The position numbers and the translations under genes are program-made. Positions 1 to 6,459 of a stretch of 9,555 bases of DNA are shown one piece after another. Below the pieces are notes generated by a model. That model saw only the letters and a program-made list of their open reading frames with translations. It was not told the DNA's origin and ran no database searches. Source of the stretch: Chloroflexota bacterium (GTDB taxonomy: Bacteria > Chloroflexota > Dehalococcoidia > Tepidiformales > Tepidiformaceae); the NCBI GenBank assembly GCA_021823905.1, contig JAKALX010000118.1, positions 1 through 9,555 of the forward strand. Reading direction: 5' to 3'. Numbering within the stretch: position 1 is the stretch's first letter; each line of letters starts with the position of its first letter.

Positions 1-505
1 TGAGCACGAGCAGCTCGGCCGTCGCGGCGTTGGTGATGGCGAGGAGGGCATCGAGGGGCCGGTCGAACGCGTGGGCGAAATCATGGGGTCCGCCGAGAAG
101 CGTGCCGAGCTCGTTCAGAGCCGCGAGCTCGCGATTCCGCTCGGCCAGCTTCCGTTGGATTCGGCCCAGGACGGTGAACAGCACGATCGCAAAGGACGTC
201 CCCATGAGCGCGATGGTGGTGATGCCAAGCACGCGGCTGGCGGGTGTCCCGAGCCGTCCCTCGAGGATCTCGCGGACGATGAGGTCGACGCAGATGACGG
301 CAGCCACGGGGACGCCAATGCTCACCCAGCGCAGCAGCGAAAGGCTCGGGCCCGCCGGCTCACTGCCCCGGCTCGCCGCTCCGGAGGAAAGCTCGGCACC
401 ATCCCGTGCGCCTGGGACGCGCCCGGTCAACGTCGCGGCCGTGGCGACAGCAGCAGCACGCTCTCGGATGTCTCCGAGCGTCGGGAGCAGCTTGTTCGTC
501 TCCAA
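1..505 (-). CDS. Membrane sensor protein, probable GAF-domain sensor histidine kinase, N-terminal part (cut by left window edge)
   Basis: The minus-strand frame is open from the left edge and gives 168 residues with no stop. Visible parts in order are a polar N-terminal segment (about 1-56), a first hydrophobic helix (about 58-78), a short loop, a second helix (about 91-113), a charged heptad-like linker (QRKLAERNRELAALNELGTL, about 117-136), and then what looks like the first helix of a GAF domain (about 150-168). Two helices plus a coiled linker into GAF is common in Chloroflexota and actinobacterial NarL-type sensor kinases. The catalytic part is outside the window, so kinase is inferred; a GAF cyclase or phosphatase is possible. 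I chose TTG at 503-505 because GGAGG lies 4 nt upstream. GTG at 521-523 has no such site, and ATG at 725-727 would add an unlikely low-GC extension. The gene is divergent from the cytochrome c maturation operon. Confidence 0.75.
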   Translation of the reverse strand, partial: METNKLLPTLGDIRERAAAVATAATLTGRVPGARDGAELSSGAASRGSEPAGPSLSLLRWVSIGVPVAAVICVDLIVREILEGRLGTPASRVLGITTIALMGTSFAIVLFTVLGRIQRKLAERNRELAALNELGTLLGGPHDFAHAFDRPLDALLAITNAATAELLVL

Positions 506-710
506 CGTGCCTCCCAGGAGCACAGGGGCATGGGCCTGCCCGTGTTCAGATCCTATCTTATAGGGCCTTTTACCTATCGAATCGACCTGTTGCGGTGCAT
601 CTTTACGTATTAGTGGACGCGTTGGTCTGACACTTAGCACCGCCGAATTGATGCGGCAACGGTCGAATGGCCCAATCTGTGCGGACTGTTGGCCACACGA
701 ATGCTGTGCC

Positions 711-726
711 TGTATCGAACGATACA
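711..726. promoter_or_regulatory. Perfect 7+7 bp inverted repeat, candidate operator
   Basis: TGTATCG-AA-CGATACA is a perfect inverted repeat with a 2-bp centre, in the divergent intergenic region about 33 bp upstream of the candidate -35 of the TPR-resB-ccsA-resA operon. The sequence TATCGAA occurs again at 575-581, near the likely promoter of the divergent sensor gene. Size and symmetry fit a dimeric helix-turn-helix repressor or activator site. No regulator gene is visible, so the binding protein is unknown. Confidence 0.35.
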
Positions 727-758
727 TATCCCAATCTGGCCACGCAGTACACGGCGAA

Positions 759-787
759 TTGGGGCCGATTCTGGACCACTGTAACGA
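759..787 (+). promoter_or_regulatory. Candidate sigma-70-type promoter for the cytochrome c maturation operon
   Basis: TTGGGG at 759-764 and TAACGA at 782-787 are separated by 17 bp. This resembles a weak -35/-10 pair and would give a leader of about 80 nt before the ATG at 874. The match to consensus is only partial and comes from inspection alone. Confidence 0.2.
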
Positions 788-873
788 AGATATGCGTCAG
801 GGCAGATGGACTCGGTCACCCCCCGACGCGACGCTGAACCCGGTCCTCCATACCCCCAGGATCGCATACGAAA

Positions 874-1737
874 ATGACCAGCCAACAAGAGTCGCTCTCA
901 CGACTGGGCCTCGCTCCCGACGCACGACCAGAGCAATTGGAGGCGCGGTATGACGAGCTCGTCGCCTTCCTCCGGTCGGGCGCTATCCCCCCCAACCTCC
1001 GCGACTGGGCGGACGCGGAAACCTCGTTGGTCGACGAAGCGTATGCGCGCTCCCTCGACGCCGCGGCCGAGCCGGCTCCCAGCCTCGAACCAGCGGCCAT
1101 CCGGACCGCGATCAACCCGGTTCAGCGCGAACGGCGACGTGATGGGCCAGCGGAAGGGCGCCGCCGCTGGAGGCTCGGTTCGCGTCCGGTTCTCGCCGTG
1201 CTGGCCGTCCTGCTTGTCGCCGGCGCCGTCGCCATCTCGCGCTTCGACCGCGGCGATACGCCGAACAGCCCTGCCACGACGAACGCCGCCAGCCAGGATC
1301 CCAACGCGCCGGTTCCGCTTGACACGGCCCGAGTCGCGCAGTGGATGAAGGCTGTCCAGGAGAATCCGTCGAACACCGAGGCGCTGTTTGGCCTCGGCGA
1401 GTCATATTTCCAGGCCCAGCAGTGGCAGGTCGCGATCGACTGGTTCACGCGTCTGGTGAGCGCCGATCCCAAGAACGTCCATGCCATGGCCGACATCGGC
1501 ACGGCGAACTTCAACCTCGGCCGGTTCGACCTGGCGAAGGCCGCATGGCAGTCGGGACTCGAGGTCGCCCCGACCGATCCGCAACTCCACTACAACCTTG
1601 GCTTCCTGGCGGCGAACACCGAACCGCCGGATTACGCCGCCGCCCGACGCGAGTGGCAGGCCGTCATCGACTCAGCGCCGGATTCCGACCTGGCGAAGAC
1701 CGTGAAGATCCACATGTCGAGCCTTCCAAGCCAATGA
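874..1737 (+). CDS. Membrane-anchored TPR protein with N-terminal J-like helical segment, CcmI/CycH-like
   Basis: The 287-residue protein has three parts. Residues 7-62 form a helical segment (SRLGLAPDARPEQLEARYDE, later VDEAYARSLD) that resembles a degenerate J domain without HPD. Residues 105-122 are one membrane helix following an Arg-rich cytoplasmic stretch, so the C-terminal half should be outside. Residues about 168-270 hold three TPR units, recognisable from LFGLGESYFQAQQWQVAIDW, IGTANFNLGRFDLAKAAWQ and YNLGFLAAN...AARREWQAV. In cytochrome c maturation, TPR proteins such as CcmI/NrfG bind the apocytochrome C-terminus. The position as first gene of the resB-ccsA-resA operon suggests the same job here, but this is inference. 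ATG 874 has only a weak upstream AGGA about 12 nt away. A 132-bp gap separates it from the preferred resB start. Confidence 0.9.
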   Translation: MTSQQESLSRLGLAPDARPEQLEARYDELVAFLRSGAIPPNLRDWADAETSLVDEAYARSLDAAAEPAPSLEPAAIRTAINPVQRERRRDGPAEGRRRWRLGSRPVLAVLAVLLVAGAVAISRFDRGDTPNSPATTNAASQDPNAPVPLDTARVAQWMKAVQENPSNTEALFGLGESYFQAQQWQVAIDWFTRLVSADPKNVHAMADIGTANFNLGRFDLAKAAWQSGLEVAPTDPQLHYNLGFLAANTEPPDYAAARREWQAVIDSAPDSDLAKTVKIHMSSLPSQ

Positions 1738-1869
1738 GCGCAGCGCGTGCCGGATCGAGAGCATCCTGGAGCGAGCCTCTCGATGCCTGCCCGCCGGCGT
1801 TGCTTCCGTCCACCGACATCCCGACCACCAGCCAGCAGTCATCCGGCTGGGGAAACGAGTAGGCCCGTT

Positions 1870-3372
1870 TTGGAACCGCCCGCCGCAGCGAACAACCCCG
1901 GCATCCCGGCCTCGTCCGCGAAGGCCGGACCCTCCCCCGCCACCCGCAACAAGGAACGGATGTGGGAGTTGGGCGTCGCCCTGAGTGCCTGGCATTTCTT
2001 CTCCGCCGTCAAGCTGGCCCTCGTACTCATTCTCGGCATCGCCGCGCTTGTCCTGGCGGGCACGCTCATTGACCAGGTGCCCGCGTCAGTGCTCTCGGAC
2101 TCCCGCGCCTACAGCCAGTGGCTCACGGTGGAGCATCAGAAGTACGGCGCCTGGACCAACGTCTTCGACCGTTTGCAACTCTTCAACGTCTTCCATGCCT
2201 TCTACTTCCGGCTCGTCCTGGCGGCTCTCGCGCTCAACATCATGGTCTGCACGGCGAACCGGCTCAGGGCGATCTGGATCGCCGCTTTCCACACCCGCGT
2301 CCGCATGGGCCAGCCGTTCTTCGAGCACGCGCGCTTCCGGGCGCGGATGGAGGTCGCCCTCACCCCGGCCGAGGCCGCCGAGAAGATGCGCCGGACGCTC
2401 CGCCGCTCCCGCTACCACGTAAAGCTCGACAGGGACGCTCAGTCCGTCGCCGTCTTCGGCGACCTCAACCGCCTGAGCCCGTTCGGGACGATCTTCACGC
2501 ACCTCAGCCTGATCCTCATCCTCGGCGGAGCAGTTGCGGGCGGTATCTGGGGATTCAAGGATTCGGAGTTCATCGTCTCCGAAGGCGCCACGCGGCCGCT
2601 CGGCAATGGGACGAACGTTTCGGTGCGCCTCGACCAGTTCGTTGAAGAGTACTACGTCGACGGGCCGCCACGCGACTTCCGCAGCGACGTCGTCGTGTTC
2701 GACGGCGGCAAGCAGGTGAAACAGGGCTCGATCCGCGTCAACTCGCCGCTCCGCTACAACGGCATCGCGTTCCACCAGTCGTTCTATGGCCAGACCGCGA
2801 TCGTGAAGGTGGAGGATGCGTCGGGCAAGACCATCTTCAACGACAGCGTGCCGCTCGCCTGGCAAACCAATGACGGACAGCGGCCGATTGGCAGCTTCTC
2901 GCTCCCCGCGCAGGGCCTCGACGTTTATGTCATCGGGCCACAGTCGGGCCTGAACGATCCCCTGGTTCCCCCCGGAGAGATGCGGTTCGAGGTCACGCGC
3001 CAGTCTGGCCGCGCGGCTGATCCGACGAATCTTGTGCAGGGCAAGGCGGTCCAGCTTGCGGGGCTCACCTTCACCTTCGAGCGGGAGAGCCGGTTCGCCG
3101 GGCTCAAGGTTGTCAAGGACCCGGGGGCCAACGTCATCTGGATCGGCGCCGCCTTCATGATCGTCGGGATGGTGGCGCTCTTCTACCTGCCGCGGCGTCG
3201 CCTCTGGGCGCTCTGCCGCGAAACCCCGAGCGGCACAACGGAGGTCCTGCTCGCGATGCCTGTCCAGCGCGACGTGTCGCTCGAAAGTGAGTTCGAGCAC
3301 CTTCGTGCGAAGGTAGCCCGCGCTCTCGAGCCGGAGCGGGCCCACAACGCCAAGGGAGGTTCCGATGCTTGA
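1870..3372 (+). CDS. resB: Cytochrome c biogenesis protein ResB (CcsB)
   Basis: ResB partners CcsA in the System II heme export and ligation complex, attaching heme to apocytochrome CxxCH motifs outside the membrane. From the TTG start it has 500 residues: helix 1 about 46-66 (KLALVLILGIAALVLAGTLI), helix 2 about 109-129, helix 3 about 205-226 with FGTIFTHLSLI (His211), a large extracytoplasmic domain about 230-418 containing SPLRYNGIAFHQSFYG (His302), helix 4 about 421-440 after the family-typical KDPGANVIW, and a cytoplasmic tail. TTG 1870 is chosen because AGTAGG lies 6 nt upstream and third-position G/C bias begins there. GTG 1747 and ATG 1783 would add a stretch without that bias. ATG 1960, with AAGGA 4 nt upstream, is a real alternative giving 470 residues. 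Its end overlaps ccsA by 8 nt. Confidence 0.95.
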   Translation: MEPPAAANNPGIPASSAKAGPSPATRNKERMWELGVALSAWHFFSAVKLALVLILGIAALVLAGTLIDQVPASVLSDSRAYSQWLTVEHQKYGAWTNVFDRLQLFNVFHAFYFRLVLAALALNIMVCTANRLRAIWIAAFHTRVRMGQPFFEHARFRARMEVALTPAEAAEKMRRTLRRSRYHVKLDRDAQSVAVFGDLNRLSPFGTIFTHLSLILILGGAVAGGIWGFKDSEFIVSEGATRPLGNGTNVSVRLDQFVEEYYVDGPPRDFRSDVVVFDGGKQVKQGSIRVNSPLRYNGIAFHQSFYGQTAIVKVEDASGKTIFNDSVPLAWQTNDGQRPIGSFSLPAQGLDVYVIGPQSGLNDPLVPPGEMRFEVTRQSGRAADPTNLVQGKAVQLAGLTFTFERESRFAGLKVVKDPGANVIWIGAAFMIVGMVALFYLPRRRLWALCRETPSGTTEVLLAMPVQRDVSLESEFEHLRAKVARALEPERAHNAKGGSDA

Positions 3373-4231
3373 ACTCTCGCACTATGCCTTCGTCGCTTCG
3401 CTCGTCGCCGTCGCGGGAGCATTTGCGCTGTACGTCGCGTGGGCCGTCGCCGTGCGCAGCGCGCGTGGCCTGGGACTCGCCGGCGGCGGAACGGTAACGG
3501 CGCCGGCGGACGACGCCAGCTATGCCCACCTCGGCCGCTACGGCACGATCCTCGTCGCCAACTCGTTCGTCTTCCTCTCGCTCTCGCTGCTGCTTCGTTC
3601 ACTCGAAAGCGGCCACGGCCCCTTTTCGAACATGTACGAATTCTCGCTGGCGTTCAGTTGGGGCGCGCTCGCGATCTACATCTATTTCGAGGTGAAGTAC
3701 CACCTCCGCTCGCTCGGCCTGCTCGTCCTGCCCGTCGTGCTCGGCATGCTCCTCTATGCGACCACGGTGCCAGACACGATCGAACCGCTCGTGCCGGCGC
3801 TACAGAACAACCTGCTCCTCACCATCCATGTCGCCACCGCGGTCATCGCCTATGGCGCGTTCGCGCTCGGATTCGCCTCGGCCGTTCTCTACATCGTCCA
3901 GAAGGACAACCGCTTCCGCTGGCTGCCGCGCAGGCAGGTGCTGGACGAAATGGGCTACCGGTCCGTCGTCGTCGGGTTCCCGATGATGGCGCTGGTCATC
4001 ATCCTCGGCGCCGTCTGGGCCGAGATAGCCTGGGGCACCTACTGGTCGTGGGATCCGAAGGAGACTGCCTCGCTCGTGACCTGGCTGCTCTACGGCGGCT
4101 ACCTGCACGCCCGTGTCATCCGCGGCTGGCGCGGCGACCGCAGCGCGGCGCTCCTCATCCTCGGCTTCGCAGCCACCATGTTCACGTATTATGGCAACCT
4201 CTTCTTCTCGGGACTCCACAGTTATGGATAG
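3365..4231 (+). CDS. ccsA: Cytochrome c biogenesis protein CcsA (ResC), heme handling WWD-domain protein
   Basis: CcsA carries heme across the membrane and presents it for attachment to apocytochrome c in complex with ResB. The 288-residue protein is nearly all hydrophobic, with about eight helices. The diagnostic tryptophan-rich WWD motif is complete at about 218-233 (WAEIAWGTYWSWDPKET region). The expected histidines are present: His84 in GHGPFSNMYEF and His285 in GLHSYG as likely external heme ligands, and His155 in LLTIHVATAVIAYGAF within the membrane. Length and motif order match the separate ResC/CcsA form rather than a CcsBA fusion. ATG 3365 is preceded by GGGAGG 5 nt upstream, inside resB; the overlap ATGCTTGA implies coupled translation. 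The last 8 bases overlap the next gene. Confidence 0.97.
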   Translation: MLELSHYAFVASLVAVAGAFALYVAWAVAVRSARGLGLAGGGTVTAPADDASYAHLGRYGTILVANSFVFLSLSLLLRSLESGHGPFSNMYEFSLAFSWGALAIYIYFEVKYHLRSLGLLVLPVVLGMLLYATTVPDTIEPLVPALQNNLLLTIHVATAVIAYGAFALGFASAVLYIVQKDNRFRWLPRRQVLDEMGYRSVVVGFPMMALVIILGAVWAEIAWGTYWSWDPKETASLVTWLLYGGYLHARVIRGWRGDRSAALLILGFAATMFTYYGNLFFSGLHSYG

Positions 4232-4925
4232 GACCGAAGCCGTCTCCCTGGAGATTCCCGCCGCCCTCGCGGATCAAGAGCCCGGCGCGGACGCGATTGA
4301 CCCGGAATCGCCGGCGCTGACGCGCCACCGGCTTTGGCCCTCGCGCGCCGCGCTCCGGAACATCCTCACGACCGTGCTCGTCGGCTGCGCCGTTGTTGCC
4401 CTCGTCCGCTTTTTCGATTCGCCCGGCGCGAGCGCGAGCCAATCGGTCAACGTGACGGCCGTGGCCTCTGGCCCGGCGCCGAAGGCCGGCAAGCCGGTGA
4501 CGGACTTCGAGGCGCAGACGCCTGACGGCAAGACCGTCCGGCTCAGCGACTTCCGGGGGCGGCCCGTCTGGATCACGTTCTGGGCGACCTGGTGCCCGCC
4601 ATGCCGTGCCGAGAACGCCGACATCGAGGCGGCGTACAAGGCGCACCAGGACGCGGGCCTGGTCGTGCTCGCAGTGAACCTCGGCGAGGACAACCGCACG
4701 GTCCAGGCGTACGTCCAGCGCACCGGCCTGTCGTTCCCGATCGCGATGGATCCGCCCACACAGATCGCCGCCACCTACCGGATCGTCGGCATTCCAACGC
4801 ACTTCTTCGTCGATGCCAACGGGATTCTCATGGAGCAGCGCATCGGCGGAATGTCCCGCAAGATGATGGAGCAGAAGATCGGGCAGTTGCTGGCCCGAAC
4901 GGGCGGCGCGGCGGCCGTTCAGTAA
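4224..4925 (+). CDS. resA: ResA/TlpA-type membrane-anchored thiol-disulfide oxidoreductase
   Basis: This protein probably reduces the oxidised cysteines of apocytochrome CxxCH motifs before heme ligation, drawing electrons from CcdA. It has 233 residues: a cytoplasmic N-terminus of about 43, one membrane helix about 44-63, a linker, and a thioredoxin fold about 88-225. The active site WCPPC is at 123-127 (Cys124, Cys127), followed by Glu130 as in ResA-like proteins, and the cis-proline loop is GIPTHFF with Pro191. CPPC differs from the CEPC of Bacillus ResA but is common in TlpA-like members. The N-terminal cytoplasmic extension before the anchor is longer than usual. ATG 4224 overlaps the ccsA stop by 8 nt (ATGGATAG), indicating translational coupling. 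It is the last gene of the operon; its stop is 7 bp from the convergent metallopeptidase gene. Confidence 0.93.
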   Translation: MDRTEAVSLEIPAALADQEPGADAIDPESPALTRHRLWPSRAALRNILTTVLVGCAVVALVRFFDSPGASASQSVNVTAVASGPAPKAGKPVTDFEAQTPDGKTVRLSDFRGRPVWITFWATWCPPCRAENADIEAAYKAHQDAGLVVLAVNLGEDNRTVQAYVQRTGLSFPIAMDPPTQIAATYRIVGIPTHFFVDANGILMEQRIGGMSRKMMEQKIGQLLARTGGAAAVQ

Positions 4926-4932
4926 CCGTCAG

Positions 4933-5838
4933 TCAGCGGCTTCGTCGCGGTCCCGGACGAGCGCGGATCGGGGCGGCCGTGTCCACTGTCAGGTGTGCGT
5001 CGAACTCCTCAGAGAACGCGGCGACGGACTCGCCGAAGGTGTCCCGAAAGGCGCGCTCCCACGACGCCCCCTGCCCGTAACTGCGCCAGAGCCCGAGCAG
5101 CGAGGATGTGCCAGACCGCGAAGCCAACCGCCCGGCAGCGAGGAACCCCAGCGTGTACTGGCCCTGTGCGCTCGAGGCGGCGTGCGCCGAGACGTTCTCC
5201 AGGTCGCCCAGGCGGCCGCCGAGCATGCGGCCACGCGCTTCGTACTCCCGCCGGAATTGCTCGATGCTCCGTCCGCCGGAGGCGGACATCACGTTCGCGG
5301 CTACGAATTCGGCCGCCCCTTCGACCAGCCAGGCGGGTCCCGGGATGTTCCCCCCGGCCGGAGCGTCCGCCGGTCCGGCGGCGAGCACGTACTGGACGAC
5401 GTGGAAGATCTCGTGGGCGATGACGAACGACCGTGTTTCGGGCCCGAGGGACTTCCACCGATCGTCGACGATGAGCAGGATGTCGTGACCAACCGTGAGC
5501 GCCGCGGCAGCTGGAATGGTTGCAAGGATTCCGCCGGCGTCGGAGGCTGTCATGCGGTAGCGGCCCGCCAGGCCTTCCGTGAAGACGTCGCCGTCGGGCG
5601 CGGCCGTTATGTGCAGAACCGGCATCGGCATGGCTGCCTGGCTCGCGAGCCAATCGGCGGTGGTCGCGACGGCCGCCGTGATTTCCGCCCGCTGCTCCTC
5701 CGTAACCCGCGCATCGAAGGTGTAGCTCGTCGCGTCCGGCGCCCTCGTAAGCTCGGCGCTGCCGTTGCACCCACTCAGGCCGACAAGCAGTGCCGCGGAC
5801 AGTAACACCAGGCACACGCGCAAGCGCCATGACCACAC
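4933..5838 (-). CDS. Lipoprotein zinc metallopeptidase-like protein (gluzincin, peptidase MA-like)
   Basis: The 301-residue product begins with a signal peptide and lipobox LSGC, so Cys24 should be lipidated and the protein held on the outer face of the membrane. HEIFH at 142-146 is a zinc-binding HExxH, and WLVEGAAEF at 170-178 supplies the downstream glutamate (Glu173 or Glu177) expected of gluzincins of the peptidase MA type. A helical region about 190-280 follows. Family recognition comes from motif spacing only, and the substrate is unknown. Start is GTG 5836-5838, with AGGAG 9 nt upstream; that site is inside a strong hairpin (5847-5873). It is third in the ccdA direction, 186 bp after the PCYCGC gene, so it may be co-transcribed. 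Its position suggests a role in exported-protein quality control or processing, which is inference. Confidence 0.88.
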   Translation of the reverse strand: MWSWRLRVCLVLLSAALLVGLSGCNGSAELTRAPDATSYTFDARVTEEQRAEITAAVATTADWLASQAAMPMPVLHITAAPDGDVFTEGLAGRYRMTASDAGGILATIPAAAALTVGHDILLIVDDRWKSLGPETRSFVIAHEIFHVVQYVLAAGPADAPAGGNIPGPAWLVEGAAEFVAANVMSASGGRSIEQFRREYEARGRMLGGRLGDLENVSAHAASSAQGQYTLGFLAAGRLASRSGTSSLLGLWRSYGQGASWERAFRDTFGESVAAFSEEFDAHLTVDTAAPIRARPGPRRSR

Positions 5839-5846
5839 GGGCGGTG

Positions 5847-5873
5847 ACTCCTGGGGGCGATCCCCTCAGGAGT
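5847..5873 (-). promoter_or_regulatory. Hairpin that buries the Shine-Dalgarno of the metallopeptidase gene
   Basis: Read on the minus strand, ACTCCTGAGGG pairs with CCCCCAGGAGT around a 5-nt loop. That is an 11-bp stem with one G-U wobble and otherwise perfect pairing. The 3' arm contains AGGAG, the only good Shine-Dalgarno for the GTG start at 5838. The bases after the stem (CACCGCCC) have no U-run, so an intrinsic terminator is unlikely. The arrangement fits translational control by sequestration. Confidence 0.5.
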
Positions 5874-6024
5874 GTCGGTAGTCGCCCGGTTGTCGCTGGG
5901 GGCGCGGCGTCGTGCACGTAGTGTTACAGGCGCGTCGTTCCGGTTGCCCGCGAGTGGCGGCCGGGTCCTGGCTGGTGGCAGGGCCGTGTCAGGCGAAGCG
6001 GCGGCGGCCAGCCGGGATCCGGCC

Positions 6025-6459
6025 CTACTGAGTCCTCGTCGGCGGCCCGTACTGCCGGTACTTGGCGTCGATCGCGGCACGCGTCGCTTTGACGTCCAGG
6101 CCCTGCTTCGAAAGCGTCTCGACGTCGCGCGCGATATCGAGGCAGATCATGCAGCCCGATGCGTGTTCGTCGAATTCGCCGTTTTCCTTCATGAAGCAAT
6201 CCCAAAGGCTCTGATGGCCCTCAAATTGCCCGCAGCCGCAGTAGCAGGGCACGTGCGCCGCCAGCGCCCGGTTCGCGGCCACGTAACGGTACGTCGCGCC
6301 GACCGCGGGCGGCACCTGCGAAAGCGCGATCGACGCCGACTGCGCGCGTTTCGGTGTCGAATCACCGCCGCAGCCGGCGGTCCAACCGGCGAGCGCCGCC
6401 GCTGCCCCGGCGCCGAGGCATCCCCGCAAGAACCCACGCCGGCTGAGGCGCCCGCTCAT
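6025..6459 (-). CDS. Tat-exported lipoprotein with PCYCGC motif (uncharacterised family)
   Basis: The 144-residue protein starts with a near-perfect twin-arginine signal, SRRGFLRG at 6-13, a hydrophobic stretch, and a lipobox ending at Cys30 (TAGC). It should therefore be exported folded or with a cofactor and then lipidated. The mature part carries the family signature PCYCGCG at 71-77 (Cys72, Cys74, Cys76), Cys88 in LWDCFM, His99 and the pair Cys103/Cys106 (SGCMIC), with a helical C-terminus. I recognise it as the PCYCGC family (Pfam PF13798, from memory), which has no established function. Six clustered cysteines suggest metal binding or thiol redox work. ATG 6459 overlaps the ccdA stop by 4 nt (ATGA), so the two are translated together, and the protein may be a client or partner of CcdA. 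Confidence 0.93.
   Translation of the reverse strand: MSGRLSRRGFLRGCLGAGAAAALAGWTAGCGGDSTPKRAQSASIALSQVPPAVGATYRYVAANRALAAHVPCYCGCGQFEGHQSLWDCFMKENGEFDEHASGCMICLDIARDVETLSKQGLDVKATRAAIDAKYRQYGPPTRTQ

Larger units (their letters stand above)
506..873. other. Divergent intergenic region between the sensor gene and the cytochrome c maturation operon
   Basis: This 368-bp stretch is visibly richer in A+T than its flanks, and no reading frame in it has the third-position G/C bias of the real genes. It should hold promoters for both divergent genes. It contains the inverted repeat at 711-726, a candidate plus-strand promoter at 759-787, and an A/T-rich patch at 551-570 that reads TATAAGATAGGA on the minus strand and could be a -10 element for the sensor gene. 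I see no RNA gene in it. Confidence 0.6.

Noticed and set aside
71..613. Plus-strand open frames over the first 600 bases
   Set aside because: The opposite strand gives two membrane helices, a coiled linker and a GAF-like start. The plus-strand products are polar and low-complexity with no ribosome binding site.
2086..3345. Long minus-strand open frame (419 codons) across resB
   Set aside because: It is the mirror of a GC-rich real gene. Its product is rich in charged residues with no recognisable domain, and resB on the plus strand has clear family motifs.
3439..4320. Plus-strand open frame (293 codons) inside ccsA in another frame
   Set aside because: The product is Arg/Pro/His-rich low-complexity sequence typical of frame shadows; ccsA has the WWD motif and correct helices.
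4993..5805. Plus-strand open frame (270 codons) opposite the metallopeptidase
   Set aside because: The minus strand has a signal peptide, lipobox, HExxH and downstream glutamate; the plus-strand product shows no domain.
5847..5873. Reading the hairpin as an intrinsic terminator of the ccdA-PCYCGC transcript
   Set aside because: No U-run follows on the minus strand, and the 3' arm contains the Shine-Dalgarno of the next gene, which fits translational control better.
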